A model generated the notes under the pieces. The model saw nothing but the letters and a program-made list of their open reading frames with translations, made no database searches and was not told the origin of the DNA. 64,000 nt of DNA from Pirellulales bacterium (GTDB taxonomy: Bacteria; Planctomycetota; Planctomycetia; Pirellulales; DATAWG01). Positions 6,738 through 14,178 of this stretch are shown one piece after another (position 1 is the stretch's first letter; each line of letters begins with the position of its first letter). The position numbers and the translations under genes were made by a program. The stretch covers positions 1 through 64,000 of the forward strand of contig DASZFO010000245.1 of assembly GCA_035939775.1 (NCBI GenBank), in the 5' to 3' direction.

Positions 6738-9035
6738 ATGCAGAGATCGACTGAATTATCGCGGCCACTGCGAGCGGCTCTGAGTGCCACTGCTGGCTTG
6801 CCAGCAGTGAAGCCCAACCCTCTGCTTGTAGGCAGCGCCGTTCAACGAGCTGACAGCGACGAAGGTGGCGCGGATGCGAATCGTGGCGAGTCTGGCGCTG
6901 CGAGCCGCAAACCAAGGACGGAGCTTCACTGCTGGCAAGCCAGCAGTGGCACCCAATCCAGCGGGATTCTCGGCATCGGTGCATTCAGCCTTGCCGCCAC
7001 GCTTTTTCTCACGGCCGCGATGGCGTATTCCGCCGATGACGATGTCTCGCTCCGCGAGGATCAAGCGATCAAATCGGCCGTCGAGCGGGTCGCACCGTCG
7101 GTGGTGCGAATTGAAACCTTTGGGGGACGAGAGCGGATCGGCGATCTGCTCGTCGGCACCGGTCCGACGACGGGCCTCGCTGTCTCGGCCGACGGTTACG
7201 TCATTTCGAGCGCGTTCAATTTCGTCCAGAAGCCGGCCCAGATCTTGGTGCACCTCGACAACGGCGCGCGGCTGCCCGCCAAGCTCGTCGCCACCGACCA
7301 CAGCCGGATGATCGTGCTGTTGAAGGTGAATCTCCCGTCCGGTGTGGAACTGGCCGTGCCAGTCGCCGCGCCCGAGAGCGAAATCGCCGTCGGGCAATGG
7401 TCGATCGCCGTCGGCCGCACGTTCGACGGCGCCGAGAGTCTTTCCGAGAATCGCCGGGGACTGTCCCCTTTTTCGGAGTCCGCGGAGAAAAAGGGGACTG
7501 TCCCCCTCTCCGTGGGCGATTCTCGGACAGGCTCTAAACCGAGCGTCTCGATCGGGATCATCAGTGCCGTGAATCGCATCTGGAACAAGGCGATGCAGAC
7601 CGACGCCAAGATTTCTCCAAATAACTACGGCGGACCGCTCGTGGATATTGAGGGGCGCGTCATGGGCCTGCTCGTGCCGTTGTCGCCGATGGCCAGCGAC
7701 GAATTAGCGGGCGTCGAATGGTACGACTCGGGCATCGGATTCGCCGTGCCGCTCGAGACCATCAACCGCATGCTCCCGCGGCTGGAAAAGGGAGAAGATC
7801 TATACGGCGGGCTGCTCGGCATCAGCATGAAGGGGATGGACATTTACGCCGACGAGGCGGAATTGGCCGCCGTGCAGCCAAATTCCCCCGCCTACCAGGC
7901 CGGCTTGAAGCCCAAGGACAAGATCGTCGAGATCGACGGCCACAAGATCGCGCGGCAGGCGGAGCTGAAGCATTTGCTCGGCCCGCGCTACGCCGGCGAC
8001 AAGGTGACGCTAGTTCTGCTTCGCGGCAGTGAACGGCTGGAAAAGACGATCGAGTTGGTCGGCAAGCTGGTTCCCTATGCGCACCCGTTCTTAGGGGCCC
8101 TGCCGATGCGGCTCTTTGGCAAGGATCCCGGCGTGACGCTGCGCTATGTCTATCCCGAAAGCCCTGCCGCCAAGTCCGGTCTCCAGCCCGGCGACCGGAT
8201 CACCGCTTGGGAAGGAAAGCCAATCAAGTCACTCGACGAACTGTTCGAGCAGCTTGTCTCGCTGACGCCGCGGCAGAAAGCGAAGTTCGAGGTCCATCGC
8301 GGCGACGAAACGCTCAAGCTCGAAGCGCAGCTTGCCGCGCTGCCCGAGACGATCCCCGGCGAGTTGCCTCCGGCGCACGACGAGCCGCCGACAGCCGACG
8401 GGCCGAAGGCGGCCGTCGGGATCGTGAAAATCAAGATTCCCGAATCGCAATCCGAGTGCATCGCCTACGTCCCCGAAAATTACAACCCGCGGCTGGCTTA
8501 CGGGGTAGTCGTCTGGCTGCACGCACCGGGCGGATTCAAGGACGAGGAACTGGCCGCTCGCTGGAAGGAGATTTGCTCGCGCGACGATCTGATTCTACTG
8601 GCGCCCAAGAGCGCCGATCGGGCCAAATGGCAGCGGACCGAGTTGGGTTTCGTCCGCAAGACGCTCGACGACTTAAGCGGCAAGTACCACGTCGATCGCG
8701 CGCGGACGATCGCCTGCGGGCAAGAAGGCGGCGGCGGCATGGCCTACCTTTTCGCGTTGGCCAATCGCGAGGTGGTCCACGGCGTCGCGGCGATCGGGGC
8801 CGGGCTGCCGGCGGGCGCCCAAGTGCCGGCCAATGACCCGGTGCTGCGGATGGCGCTCTATATCGCCGGGCCCCAGAAAGACCCGCTCAAATCGCAGATC
8901 AAGGCGACCATTGACCACTTTCGCTCCGAGAAGTATCCCGTCACCGAGAAAGACCTCGGCCCTGCCCCGCGCACGCTCTCCGCCGACGAACTCTCCGAGT
9001 TTGCCCGCTGGATCGACTCGCTCGATAGGATCTGA
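6738..9035 (+). CDS. Double pseudoenzyme: degenerate HtrA domain, two PDZ, alpha/beta-hydrolase-like domain
   Basis: 765 aa. A repeat-derived N-terminal extension (~70 residues) precedes a signal peptide (IGAFSLAATLFLTAAMAYS). The trypsin-like domain lacks all three catalytic residues: the His position is Phe160 (ISSAFNFV), Asp is Met191 (DHSRMIVLLKV) and Ser is Tyr297 (SPNNYGGPL). Residues about 233-266 are an in-frame palindromic repeat. Two PDZ domains follow (AAVQPNSPAYQAGLKPKDKI and YVYPESPAAKSGLQPGDRI). The C-terminal ~200 residues resemble an esterase/dienelactone-hydrolase fold, but the GxSxG nucleophile is replaced by Glu663 (CGQEGGGG). Both enzyme folds therefore appear non-catalytic. 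It starts 5 nt after the preceding stop, in the same operon. Confidence 0.85.
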   Translation: MQRSTELSRPLRAALSATAGLPAVKPNPLLVGSAVQRADSDEGGADANRGESGAASRKPRTELHCWQASSGTQSSGILGIGAFSLAATLFLTAAMAYSADDDVSLREDQAIKSAVERVAPSVVRIETFGGRERIGDLLVGTGPTTGLAVSADGYVISSAFNFVQKPAQILVHLDNGARLPAKLVATDHSRMIVLLKVNLPSGVELAVPVAAPESEIAVGQWSIAVGRTFDGAESLSENRRGLSPFSESAEKKGTVPLSVGDSRTGSKPSVSIGIISAVNRIWNKAMQTDAKISPNNYGGPLVDIEGRVMGLLVPLSPMASDELAGVEWYDSGIGFAVPLETINRMLPRLEKGEDLYGGLLGISMKGMDIYADEAELAAVQPNSPAYQAGLKPKDKIVEIDGHKIARQAELKHLLGPRYAGDKVTLVLLRGSERLEKTIELVGKLVPYAHPFLGALPMRLFGKDPGVTLRYVYPESPAAKSGLQPGDRITAWEGKPIKSLDELFEQLVSLTPRQKAKFEVHRGDETLKLEAQLAALPETIPGELPPAHDEPPTADGPKAAVGIVKIKIPESQSECIAYVPENYNPRLAYGVVVWLHAPGGFKDEELAARWKEICSRDDLILLAPKSADRAKWQRTELGFVRKTLDDLSGKYHVDRARTIACGQEGGGGMAYLFALANREVVHGVAAIGAGLPAGAQVPANDPVLRMALYIAGPQKDPLKSQIKATIDHFRSEKYPVTEKDLGPAPRTLSADELSEFARWIDSLDRI
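6780..6955. repeat. MITE-like element with ~30-nt terminal inverted repeats
   Basis: 6783-6812 and 6922-6954 are near-perfect reverse complements, each centred on CACTGCTGGCAAGCCAGCAG. They enclose about 110 nt. The whole element lies in frame within the 5' end of the pseudoprotease gene, between its start codon and the signal-peptide codons. Confidence 0.8.
7434..7537. repeat. Palindromic repeat with GGGGACTGTCCCC, in frame inside CDS
   Basis: The outer arms (AGAATCGCC ... GGCGATTCT) are inverted copies. Two GGGGACTGTCCCC motifs lie inside. The same family occurs at 10741-10803 and 58820-58937. Here it adds about 34 residues to a surface loop of the degenerate protease domain without breaking the frame. 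Confidence 0.85.
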
Positions 9036-9349
9036 TGACCCGCCGCACACAGCTTGGAATCCTGACCTTGCTTCTAATCGCGGCGGCCGGGCTGCTGAAG
9101 CTGTTTGAATCTTCCAGTCCGATTGCCGAGGAAAGCTTTGGCGCGTGCCTGCGGTTCGGCATTATCCTCGGCGCGTTCTGGCTAGCCTATCCCGATCTCG
9201 TTCGGCTGCCGATCTGGATCTATCCCGCGGTCGTGCTGCTCGCTCTGGCCGCGATCAAATTCAAGCTGCTGCTCTTCGCGATCCCGCCGGTGCTTTTTCT
9301 CGGCTGGCTGCTCCGTCCGCGCAATCCGGCGGGCTCGCGCCGGCGATGA
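9035..9349 (+). CDS. Small integral membrane protein, 104 aa
   Basis: The start overlaps the previous stop (TGATG). Three hydrophobic helices are visible: residues 7-22 (LGILTLLLIAAAGLLKL), 36-50 (ACLRFGIILGAFWLAY) and 59-92 (IWIYPAVVLLALAAIKFKLLLFAIPPVLFLGWLL). A basic C-terminus follows (RPRNPAGSRRR). No family is recognised. It closes the operon that carries the three protease-like genes, so it may anchor or assist them; that is only context. Confidence 0.8.
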   Translation: MTRRTQLGILTLLLIAAAGLLKLFESSSPIAEESFGACLRFGIILGAFWLAYPDLVRLPIWIYPAVVLLALAAIKFKLLLFAIPPVLFLGWLLRPRNPAGSRRR

Positions 9350-9373
9350 CCGAACTCCGTCTTCCCATCCGCC

Positions 9374-9407
9374 AAAAAAATCGGCCCGCCGCAGTTCGGT
9401 GGGCCGA
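9374..9407 (-). terminator. Rho-independent terminator for the Gly-rich TPR gene
   Basis: On the minus strand a GC-rich stem CGGCCCACC / GGCGGGCCG with a 7-nt loop (9382-9406) is followed by a run of seven T (9374-9380). It lies 33 nt after the stop of the 9440-10723 gene. Confidence 0.8.
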
Positions 9408-9439
9408 ATTTGTTGCCGCGTCGCAGCTCAAACTGCCGT

Positions 9440-10723
9440 CTACGAATCGACACCTCCATCGCCTCCCGCGGGCCGCGGGCCGCCGCCCGAGGGCGTCGGA
9501 TTGGCTGGCAATGGGGCCGGCGCGGGTGGAACGAGGCGGTCTTTGCCGGCATCCCCTTCGCCGTACTTCTTGAGCAATTCGGCGGCCAGTTTGTCGTTCG
9601 GGGTGAGCTTCACGGCCTCGCGCAGTTGGTCGAGCGCTTGCGGCGTGTGCCCCATCATCAGGTATTGATAGGCCCGCAGGAATCGGGCGTCGGCGGCGGT
9701 TGGATTGTCGTGCGAGTATTTTTCGAGCGCTCGCAGTTGGTTGGTGTAAGTCGCGTCGTCGCCGTAGTAGGCGTAGAGCGTCGCCCAATCGGCCGGCGGG
9801 CCGAACGCCAGCGCCGCATGGGCCTCGACCGCCGCGCCGCGATATTCGGCCGAGGCGAACATCGCCAGCGAGATCAGCTCGTGCGCTTTTGGGTTCTGCG
9901 GCGATTCGACGGCCGCGTGGTTGGCCAGCCGCAGTGCGTCGCGATACTGGCCGTTCTGGAAGGCGGACGTGGCTTGGGCGAAGAATTCGCCCCCGGCTGC
10001 TGATTCGCCGGCAGCCGGCTGCGCGTCGGCATTTTGCGCCGCAGTATCCACATAGTCCGTCTGCACAGCCTCCGGCTGGCTCACGACCGCGGCGGGGTAG
10101 ATCGCCGGGCCATAGGAGTACGGCCCCGAATAACCATAACCGTAGCTCGGCCAGGAATCGTTGTACCACCAGGGGAACCAAAACCCCGCGCCGATCCCGA
10201 TGGAGGGAAAATAGCTGAAGTTGTTGTAGCGGCCCCACCAAAAGTTGCCGCGCCAATTATTGTTGCCCCACCAATTCCCGCCGTTCCAATGCTGGCCGTG
10301 GTTCCAGTCGCTAAGATGCTGTTGCCAGGTGGAAGAGCCGCGATCCATTTGCCAGCTCGATTGGCCGTGCGCCCAATTCGACGAGCCGAAGTTTTGCGAA
10401 TGCGAGTTGCCGCTCAATCCGGAGTTGTTGGAGAGAAAGTGCGACGACTGCGGCGAGAAGCTGCGGCTGGTGCCGCCGCTGAAGTTGTGGGAGATCGACG
10501 GGCTGAATCCACCGCCGCTAAAGCTGTGCGACATTCCGCCGCCGCCGAAACTGTGAGCGCTAAAGCCGCCCCCTCCGCCGCCTCCACCTCCGCCGCCGCT
10601 ATGCCCGCCACCTCCACCACCACCACCACCTCCACCGCCATGCGCGAGCGCCGAACTAGCGCCGCACGCCATCATCGCCGCCGTCAACACCGCGATTCCA
10701 CCGAACCGATGCAATCTCGACAT
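9440..10723 (-). CDS. Secreted Gly-rich protein with TPR-like C-terminal domain
   Basis: 427 aa. A signal peptide (IAVLTAAMMACGASSALA) precedes a poly-Gly/His tract, a Ser/Gly/Phe-rich repeat region (SHSFSGGGFS), and a Trp/Asn/Tyr-rich segment (GNWWGNNNWRGNFWWG). Residues about 255-395 form three helical hairpins of TPR type (FQNGQYRDALRLANHAAVESPQN, FLRAYQYLMMGHTPQALDQLREAVKLTPND). The tail is Pro/Gly-rich. Such Gly-rich plus TPR proteins are common in planctomycetes and probably function at the cell surface. It converges with the protease operon and ends at a clear terminator. Confidence 0.85.
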   Translation of the reverse strand: MSRLHRFGGIAVLTAAMMACGASSALAHGGGGGGGGGGGGHSGGGGGGGGGGGFSAHSFGGGGMSHSFSGGGFSPSISHNFSGGTSRSFSPQSSHFLSNNSGLSGNSHSQNFGSSNWAHGQSSWQMDRGSSTWQQHLSDWNHGQHWNGGNWWGNNNWRGNFWWGRYNNFSYFPSIGIGAGFWFPWWYNDSWPSYGYGYSGPYSYGPAIYPAAVVSQPEAVQTDYVDTAAQNADAQPAAGESAAGGEFFAQATSAFQNGQYRDALRLANHAAVESPQNPKAHELISLAMFASAEYRGAAVEAHAALAFGPPADWATLYAYYGDDATYTNQLRALEKYSHDNPTAADARFLRAYQYLMMGHTPQALDQLREAVKLTPNDKLAAELLKKYGEGDAGKDRLVPPAPAPLPANPTPSGGGPRPAGGDGGVDS

Positions 10724-10740
10724 AAGTCACCCCCGTTTCG

Positions 10741-10803
10741 AGCCTATCCGAAAACGGCCGGGGACTGTCCCCCTTTCCGCGGGCCGCTTTCGGACAGGCT
10801 CTT
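10741..10803. repeat. Palindromic repeat with GGGGACTGTCCCC
   Basis: The inverted arms CCTATCCGAAA and TTTCGGACAGG flank GGGGACTGTCCCC. It lies in the leader between a TATAAT box and the Gly-rich TPR gene. Same family as 7434-7537 and 58820-58937. Confidence 0.8.
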
Positions 10804-10868
10804 GGATTCGCCGGTCGTGCCTGTACCATGTAGTCACTCGCGACCGGCTGCTGTTCGTTCAACTCTGG

Positions 10869-10897
10869 ATTATACACGCTCCTGACCGGCAATGGAA
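10869..10897 (-). promoter_or_regulatory. Possible promoter of the Gly-rich TPR gene
   Basis: A perfect TATAAT on the minus strand (10869-10874) lies about 145 nt before the start codon. The -35 at 17-nt spacing (TTCCAT, 10892-10897) is weak. The implied leader contains the palindromic repeat at 10741-10803. Confidence 0.35.
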
Positions 10898-11182
10898 AAA
10901 ATGCGAGCTAGATGCGGGAGTTTGAAACCGTGAAATCGCGTCGCGGTGTGAATGTGTGAAGGACGAAACGGATGCAACGCGTCGTGCCGCCGACCAGGCG
11001 GACACTACGCCGCCTTCGCGCTAGGCACTTTGCACTTTCCCCGGACTCTGACGGTTGCGATTGCCTTGCCGCCGGGGTAAAGTCGGAGACGCTGAAGCAT
11101 CAGTCGGCAGGAGGCAGGACGGTAGTCGCCGGCGCCTTGCAACTTTTCCTACATTTTGACGACGCATTCGCACGCCGTAATC

Positions 11183-11218
11183 CTTGCTTCGTACTTCGTA
11201 CTTTTTACTTCGCACTTG
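11183..11218. repeat. Short GTACTTCGTACTT-type repeat, left copy
   Basis: Iterated (G/C)TTCGTACTT units directly precede the ribosome site of the SGNH hydrolase. Related copies lie after that gene at 12495-12523 (inverted) and 12595-12629. Confidence 0.7.
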
Positions 11219-11233
11219 AATTCGGAGCATCCC

Positions 11234-12490
11234 ATGAACCGCACGCTGCTCGCTCTCGTTCTGATCCTCTTTCTTGCGGCGCCGGCCGCCCGCGCCGCCG
11301 ATTCGCTGCAATCTGGCGACTATCTGGCCGTGATCGGCGATTCGATCACCGAGCAGAAGCTGTACTCGGTCTTCATCGAGGATTATCTCCTGATGTGCCA
11401 GCCCGCGGCGGACTTGCGCCAGACGCAATTCGGCTGGAGCGGGGAGACTTCGTGGGGATTTGCGGCCCGGATGGACAACGACCTGCTCCGGTTTCAGCCC
11501 TCGGCGATCACGACCTGCTACGGAATGAACGACGGCGGCTATTCCCCGATGACTCCCGATAAAGCCCTGCACTATCGCGACAACCAGCGGCAGATCGTCG
11601 AGCGCGCAAAGCAGGCCAAGGTCCACCTGATCGTCGTCGGCTCCCCCGGTTGCGTCGATGCCGACACATTCCACAAGAAACCGGCCGACGCCGAGATGTA
11701 CAACAAGACCCTCGCCGCCGAGCGCGACATCGCCCGCGAGGTTGCCGAGTCGGAAGGGGTTGTCTTCGCCAATGTCTACGACCCGATGATCGACGTGATG
11801 ACGAAAGCCAAAGCCAAGTACGGCAAGAAGTATCCCTTGGCTGGCGGCGATGGCGTCCATCCCGATCGCAACGGCCATCTCGTCATGGCCTACGCATTTC
11901 TCAAGGGGCTCGGCTGTCCGGGCGAGATTGGCCGGATCATGGTCGATCTCAAGGCCAATCGAGCGGAAGCCACTGCCGGGCACAAGGTCCTTTCCTGCCG
12001 CGACGGCGTGGTCGAGCTGGAAAGCACGCGGTATCCCTTCTGTTTCTACGGCGATCCGGCCCAAACTTCGTCTACCCGCGGCGTCATCGAGTTCCTGCCC
12101 TTCAACCAAGACTTGAACCGCTTGACGCTCGTGGTCAAGGAACCGGCCGGGCGGTGCAAGGTGACTTGGGGCACGGCGAGCAAGGAGTTCTCGGCCGAGC
12201 AGCTTTCCTCCGGCATCAACCTGGCCGCCGAGTTCCTCGACAACCCATTCTCCGAGCCGTTCCAACAGGTCGAGAACGTGATCCGCCGCCAGCAAGAATT
12301 CGAGACCCCGCTCATCAAGAACCTGCTTCACAGTATGCCAGAGTACAGACGGCTGCTTCCCGAGGCGACGGACAACCTCGAGCAAATCGCCGCCGCCGGC
12401 CTCCACCGCGATAAAGAGATGATGGGCCTCTCGACTGCCGCTGTGAAACCGGTCCGACACAAGATCGCGATACAGGCGGCGGGCAGCTAG
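11234..12490 (+). CDS. Secreted SGNH/GDSL-family hydrolase
   Basis: 418 aa from ATG 11234, which has a ribosome site (GGAG) 6 nt upstream; the longer open frame from 11156 starts in repeat DNA. The signal peptide is LLALVLILFLAAPAARA. Catalytic blocks of SGNH hydrolases are visible: block I GDSIT (Ser), block II Gly in GWSGETSWGF, block III Asn in YGMNDGGY, and block V Asp/His in GGDGVHPDRNGH. The substrate is likely an ester such as an acetylated polysaccharide, which cannot be decided here. The C-terminal 150 residues are a separate domain without recognisable motif. Confidence 0.9.
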   Translation: MNRTLLALVLILFLAAPAARAADSLQSGDYLAVIGDSITEQKLYSVFIEDYLLMCQPAADLRQTQFGWSGETSWGFAARMDNDLLRFQPSAITTCYGMNDGGYSPMTPDKALHYRDNQRQIVERAKQAKVHLIVVGSPGCVDADTFHKKPADAEMYNKTLAAERDIAREVAESEGVVFANVYDPMIDVMTKAKAKYGKKYPLAGGDGVHPDRNGHLVMAYAFLKGLGCPGEIGRIMVDLKANRAEATAGHKVLSCRDGVVELESTRYPFCFYGDPAQTSSTRGVIEFLPFNQDLNRLTLVVKEPAGRCKVTWGTASKEFSAEQLSSGINLAAEFLDNPFSEPFQQVENVIRRQQEFETPLIKNLLHSMPEYRRLLPEATDNLEQIAAAGLHRDKEMMGLSTAAVKPVRHKIAIQAAGS

Positions 12491-12494
12491 CGCT

Positions 12495-12629
12495 AGTACG
12501 AAGTATGAAGTACAAAGTACGAATTGGCAGGCGTTCGCGCGGTTCGCATCGGCCGGAGGATGTTCCAATGTTCGATCTGCAAACCATTCCCTTTAGTACT
12601 TCGTACTTGGTACTTCGCACTTGTGACGT
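12495..12629. repeat. Short TACGAAGTA-type repeats, right copies
   Basis: 12495-12523 carries AGTACGAAGTATGAAGTAC in inverted orientation to the left copy. 12595-12629 carries the direct orientation (ACTTCGTACTTGGTACTTCG). Together with 11183-11218 they bracket the SGNH hydrolase gene. Confidence 0.7.
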
Positions 12630-13166
12630 ATGACTTGGTTCACCGAAGACTCGACGCCGATTCTGGTGATCGGCGTGATCGTCGAGGCCATCTTGCTCTT
12701 GGCCTTGGTGAAAACGAGCCGGGTGGGCTTGCTCTACGCGATCGTGGGCGTGGGGATCGTGACGGGTGCGATCGTCTGGATTGAAAAGCACACCGACACC
12801 GACACCAAGCGCATCCGCCGCGTGTTGGATGCTGCCGCGGTGGCCGTGGAAAAGAACGACATGCCCGGTCTATTGGCGCTGATTTCCCCCGCGGCCCAAG
12901 GGATGCGTAGCCAGGTGAGCGGCGTCCTGCCGCAGGTCGAAATCCGTAAGGCGTATGTCACCGGCCTGGCCGTGAAGGTCAATCGCTTCAATAACCCGCC
13001 GACGGCCACGGCCGAGTTCTTCGGCCAGGCCGACGGCAAAGACCGCCACGGCGTCTACGCCGACCAACACTACATCGCCCGCTTCAAAGTCAACCTGCAC
13101 TTCGAAAACGACCGCTGGCTGATGGACGACTACGAAGAGCAACCGGGGTTAGGAAACGGCGGTTGA
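12630..13166 (+). CDS. Membrane protein with two TM helices and a possible NTF2-like domain
   Basis: 178 aa. Two hydrophobic segments at residues 10-28 (PILVIGVIVEAILLLALV) and 33-50 (GLLYAIVGVGIVTGAIVWI) precede a soluble domain. That domain starts with an amphipathic helix (RIRRVLDAAAVAVEKNDMPGLLALISPAA) and ends in beta strands (YIARFKVNLHFENDRWLMDDYE). This helix-then-curved-sheet order resembles NTF2/SnoaL-like domains; the assignment is tentative. No good Shine-Dalgarno precedes ATG 12630, which lies directly after a repeat copy. Confidence 0.75.
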   Translation: MTWFTEDSTPILVIGVIVEAILLLALVKTSRVGLLYAIVGVGIVTGAIVWIEKHTDTDTKRIRRVLDAAAVAVEKNDMPGLLALISPAAQGMRSQVSGVLPQVEIRKAYVTGLAVKVNRFNNPPTATAEFFGQADGKDRHGVYADQHYIARFKVNLHFENDRWLMDDYEEQPGLGNGG

Positions 13167-13227
13167 GGGTGAATGCCCCCGGATTTCGAGGCCGTCGCCG
13201 ATGGCTCCGGGTTCAACGAACCCGCGG

Positions 13228-14175
13228 TTATGGCTCCTTCCAGCGGACTTCCCCGTCGGCCACGCGGGCGCCGAGAGCCAGGAATTCAGCATTGCGGGGG
13301 GCGGATTTTTTTGGGTCCGAAGCGGCTGACATTGAAATCGCTACGACAGCGGCTTGAGCCGTGAGCGTTGCTTTCGGCGGCACGTCGGGCAGGCCGGGGG
13401 GGGCGATGCTGCCACCGTTCCAAAAGGCGGCGGCTGCCGCCCAGCCGGCGGACGTCTCGTGTTTCGTCGCTTCGGCCGCTGATTCAGCGCGGCGGCGATT
13501 CTCCTCGGTCGGCTCGACGACCCAGGCTTCGGCCGCTCCAAGTGCCGCTCGGTCGGCCGGCGGCAGTTGATCGCCGAAAGTCGCTCGGATGCATTGCGCG
13601 GCCCACCAGACCACCTCGCGCTTCGGCAGCGCGTGGGCCAGAAGCCGCATCGCGTCGGCGTGCAACTGCTTCTTGCCGAGCAGAAAGAAGAATTGCCGCA
13701 CCGTTTGCTGCGGCTCCAGAAGCGAGCGGGCCTCGTCGTCCAGTTCGAACTTTTCACCGACCATCGCGGCCAGCGGGATTGGCACGTGGACAAAACCGCT
13801 CGATAGCGTTGCCACGGTGGGCGATGCGGCAGCGGCGCTGGCGGCCGCGACGCTCGTCGCTGGCGCCGTGGCCGAGTTTCCCTCGATAAACACGCTGAAG
13901 GTCGAGGCCCCCGCGCTGATCCGATCGCCGTGCGTTACGATTCCTTCGGCGACCGGCTGGCCGTTCACCAGCGTTCCAACTCCGCTCGTCAGGTCGTGGA
14001 TGCGGCAGATATTGGCCGAGAATTCGAGCGCAAAATGGACCGGGGCCATCGCGCCGTCTTGCGGGACGCTGAAGTCGGCCCGTTCGGTGCGGCCGAAGTG
14101 CATGAGCTGGCCGGCGCGGAGAAACGTCTTCCGCCCCGCCGCCGGACCGCCGGTAACTTGTAAGATGACTGCCAT
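13228..14175 (-). CDS. FHA-domain protein with DUF6931-like C-terminal domain
   Basis: 315 aa. Residues 1-95 are an FHA phosphothreonine-binding domain: MHFGRTERADFSVP holds the conserved Gly-Arg and MAPVHFALEF the Ser/His-type loop, followed by TLVNGQPVAEGIVTHGDRISAG. An Ala/Thr/Ser linker follows. The C-terminal domain (about residues 140-310) is alpha-helical with FLLGKKQLHADAMRLLAHALPKREVVWWAAQCIRA and GWAAAAAFWNGGSIAPPGLP, resembling the planctomycete family I know as DUF6931. It begins 3 nt after the vgrG stop, so the two are co-transcribed. FHA proteins commonly regulate type VI secretion in response to Thr kinases. Confidence 0.85.
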   Translation of the reverse strand: MAVILQVTGGPAAGRKTFLRAGQLMHFGRTERADFSVPQDGAMAPVHFALEFSANICRIHDLTSGVGTLVNGQPVAEGIVTHGDRISAGASTFSVFIEGNSATAPATSVAAASAAAASPTVATLSSGFVHVPIPLAAMVGEKFELDDEARSLLEPQQTVRQFFFLLGKKQLHADAMRLLAHALPKREVVWWAAQCIRATFGDQLPPADRAALGAAEAWVVEPTEENRRRAESAAEATKHETSAGWAAAAAFWNGGSIAPPGLPDVPPKATLTAQAAVVAISMSAASDPKKSAPRNAEFLALGARVADGEVRWKEP

Positions 14176-14178
14176 ATT

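Larger units (their letters stand above)
10724..11233. other. Divergent intergenic region, 510 nt
   Basis: It separates the minus-strand Gly-rich gene from the plus-strand SGNH hydrolase. It holds the palindromic repeat, the TATAAT box and, at 11183-11218, a TACGAAGTA-type repeat. No convincing gene is present; the open frames here are fragmentary and of unusual composition. Confidence 0.6.

Noticed and set aside
10034-10885. 283-codon plus-strand frame over the Gly-rich gene
   Set aside because: Ala/Arg-rich shadow of Gly/His/Asn codons. The minus strand has a signal peptide, TPR units and a terminator.
11021-12568. 515-codon open frame antisense to the SGNH hydrolase
   Set aside because: No recognisable domain, and it runs through repeat DNA at both ends. 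The plus strand has all SGNH blocks and a signal peptide.
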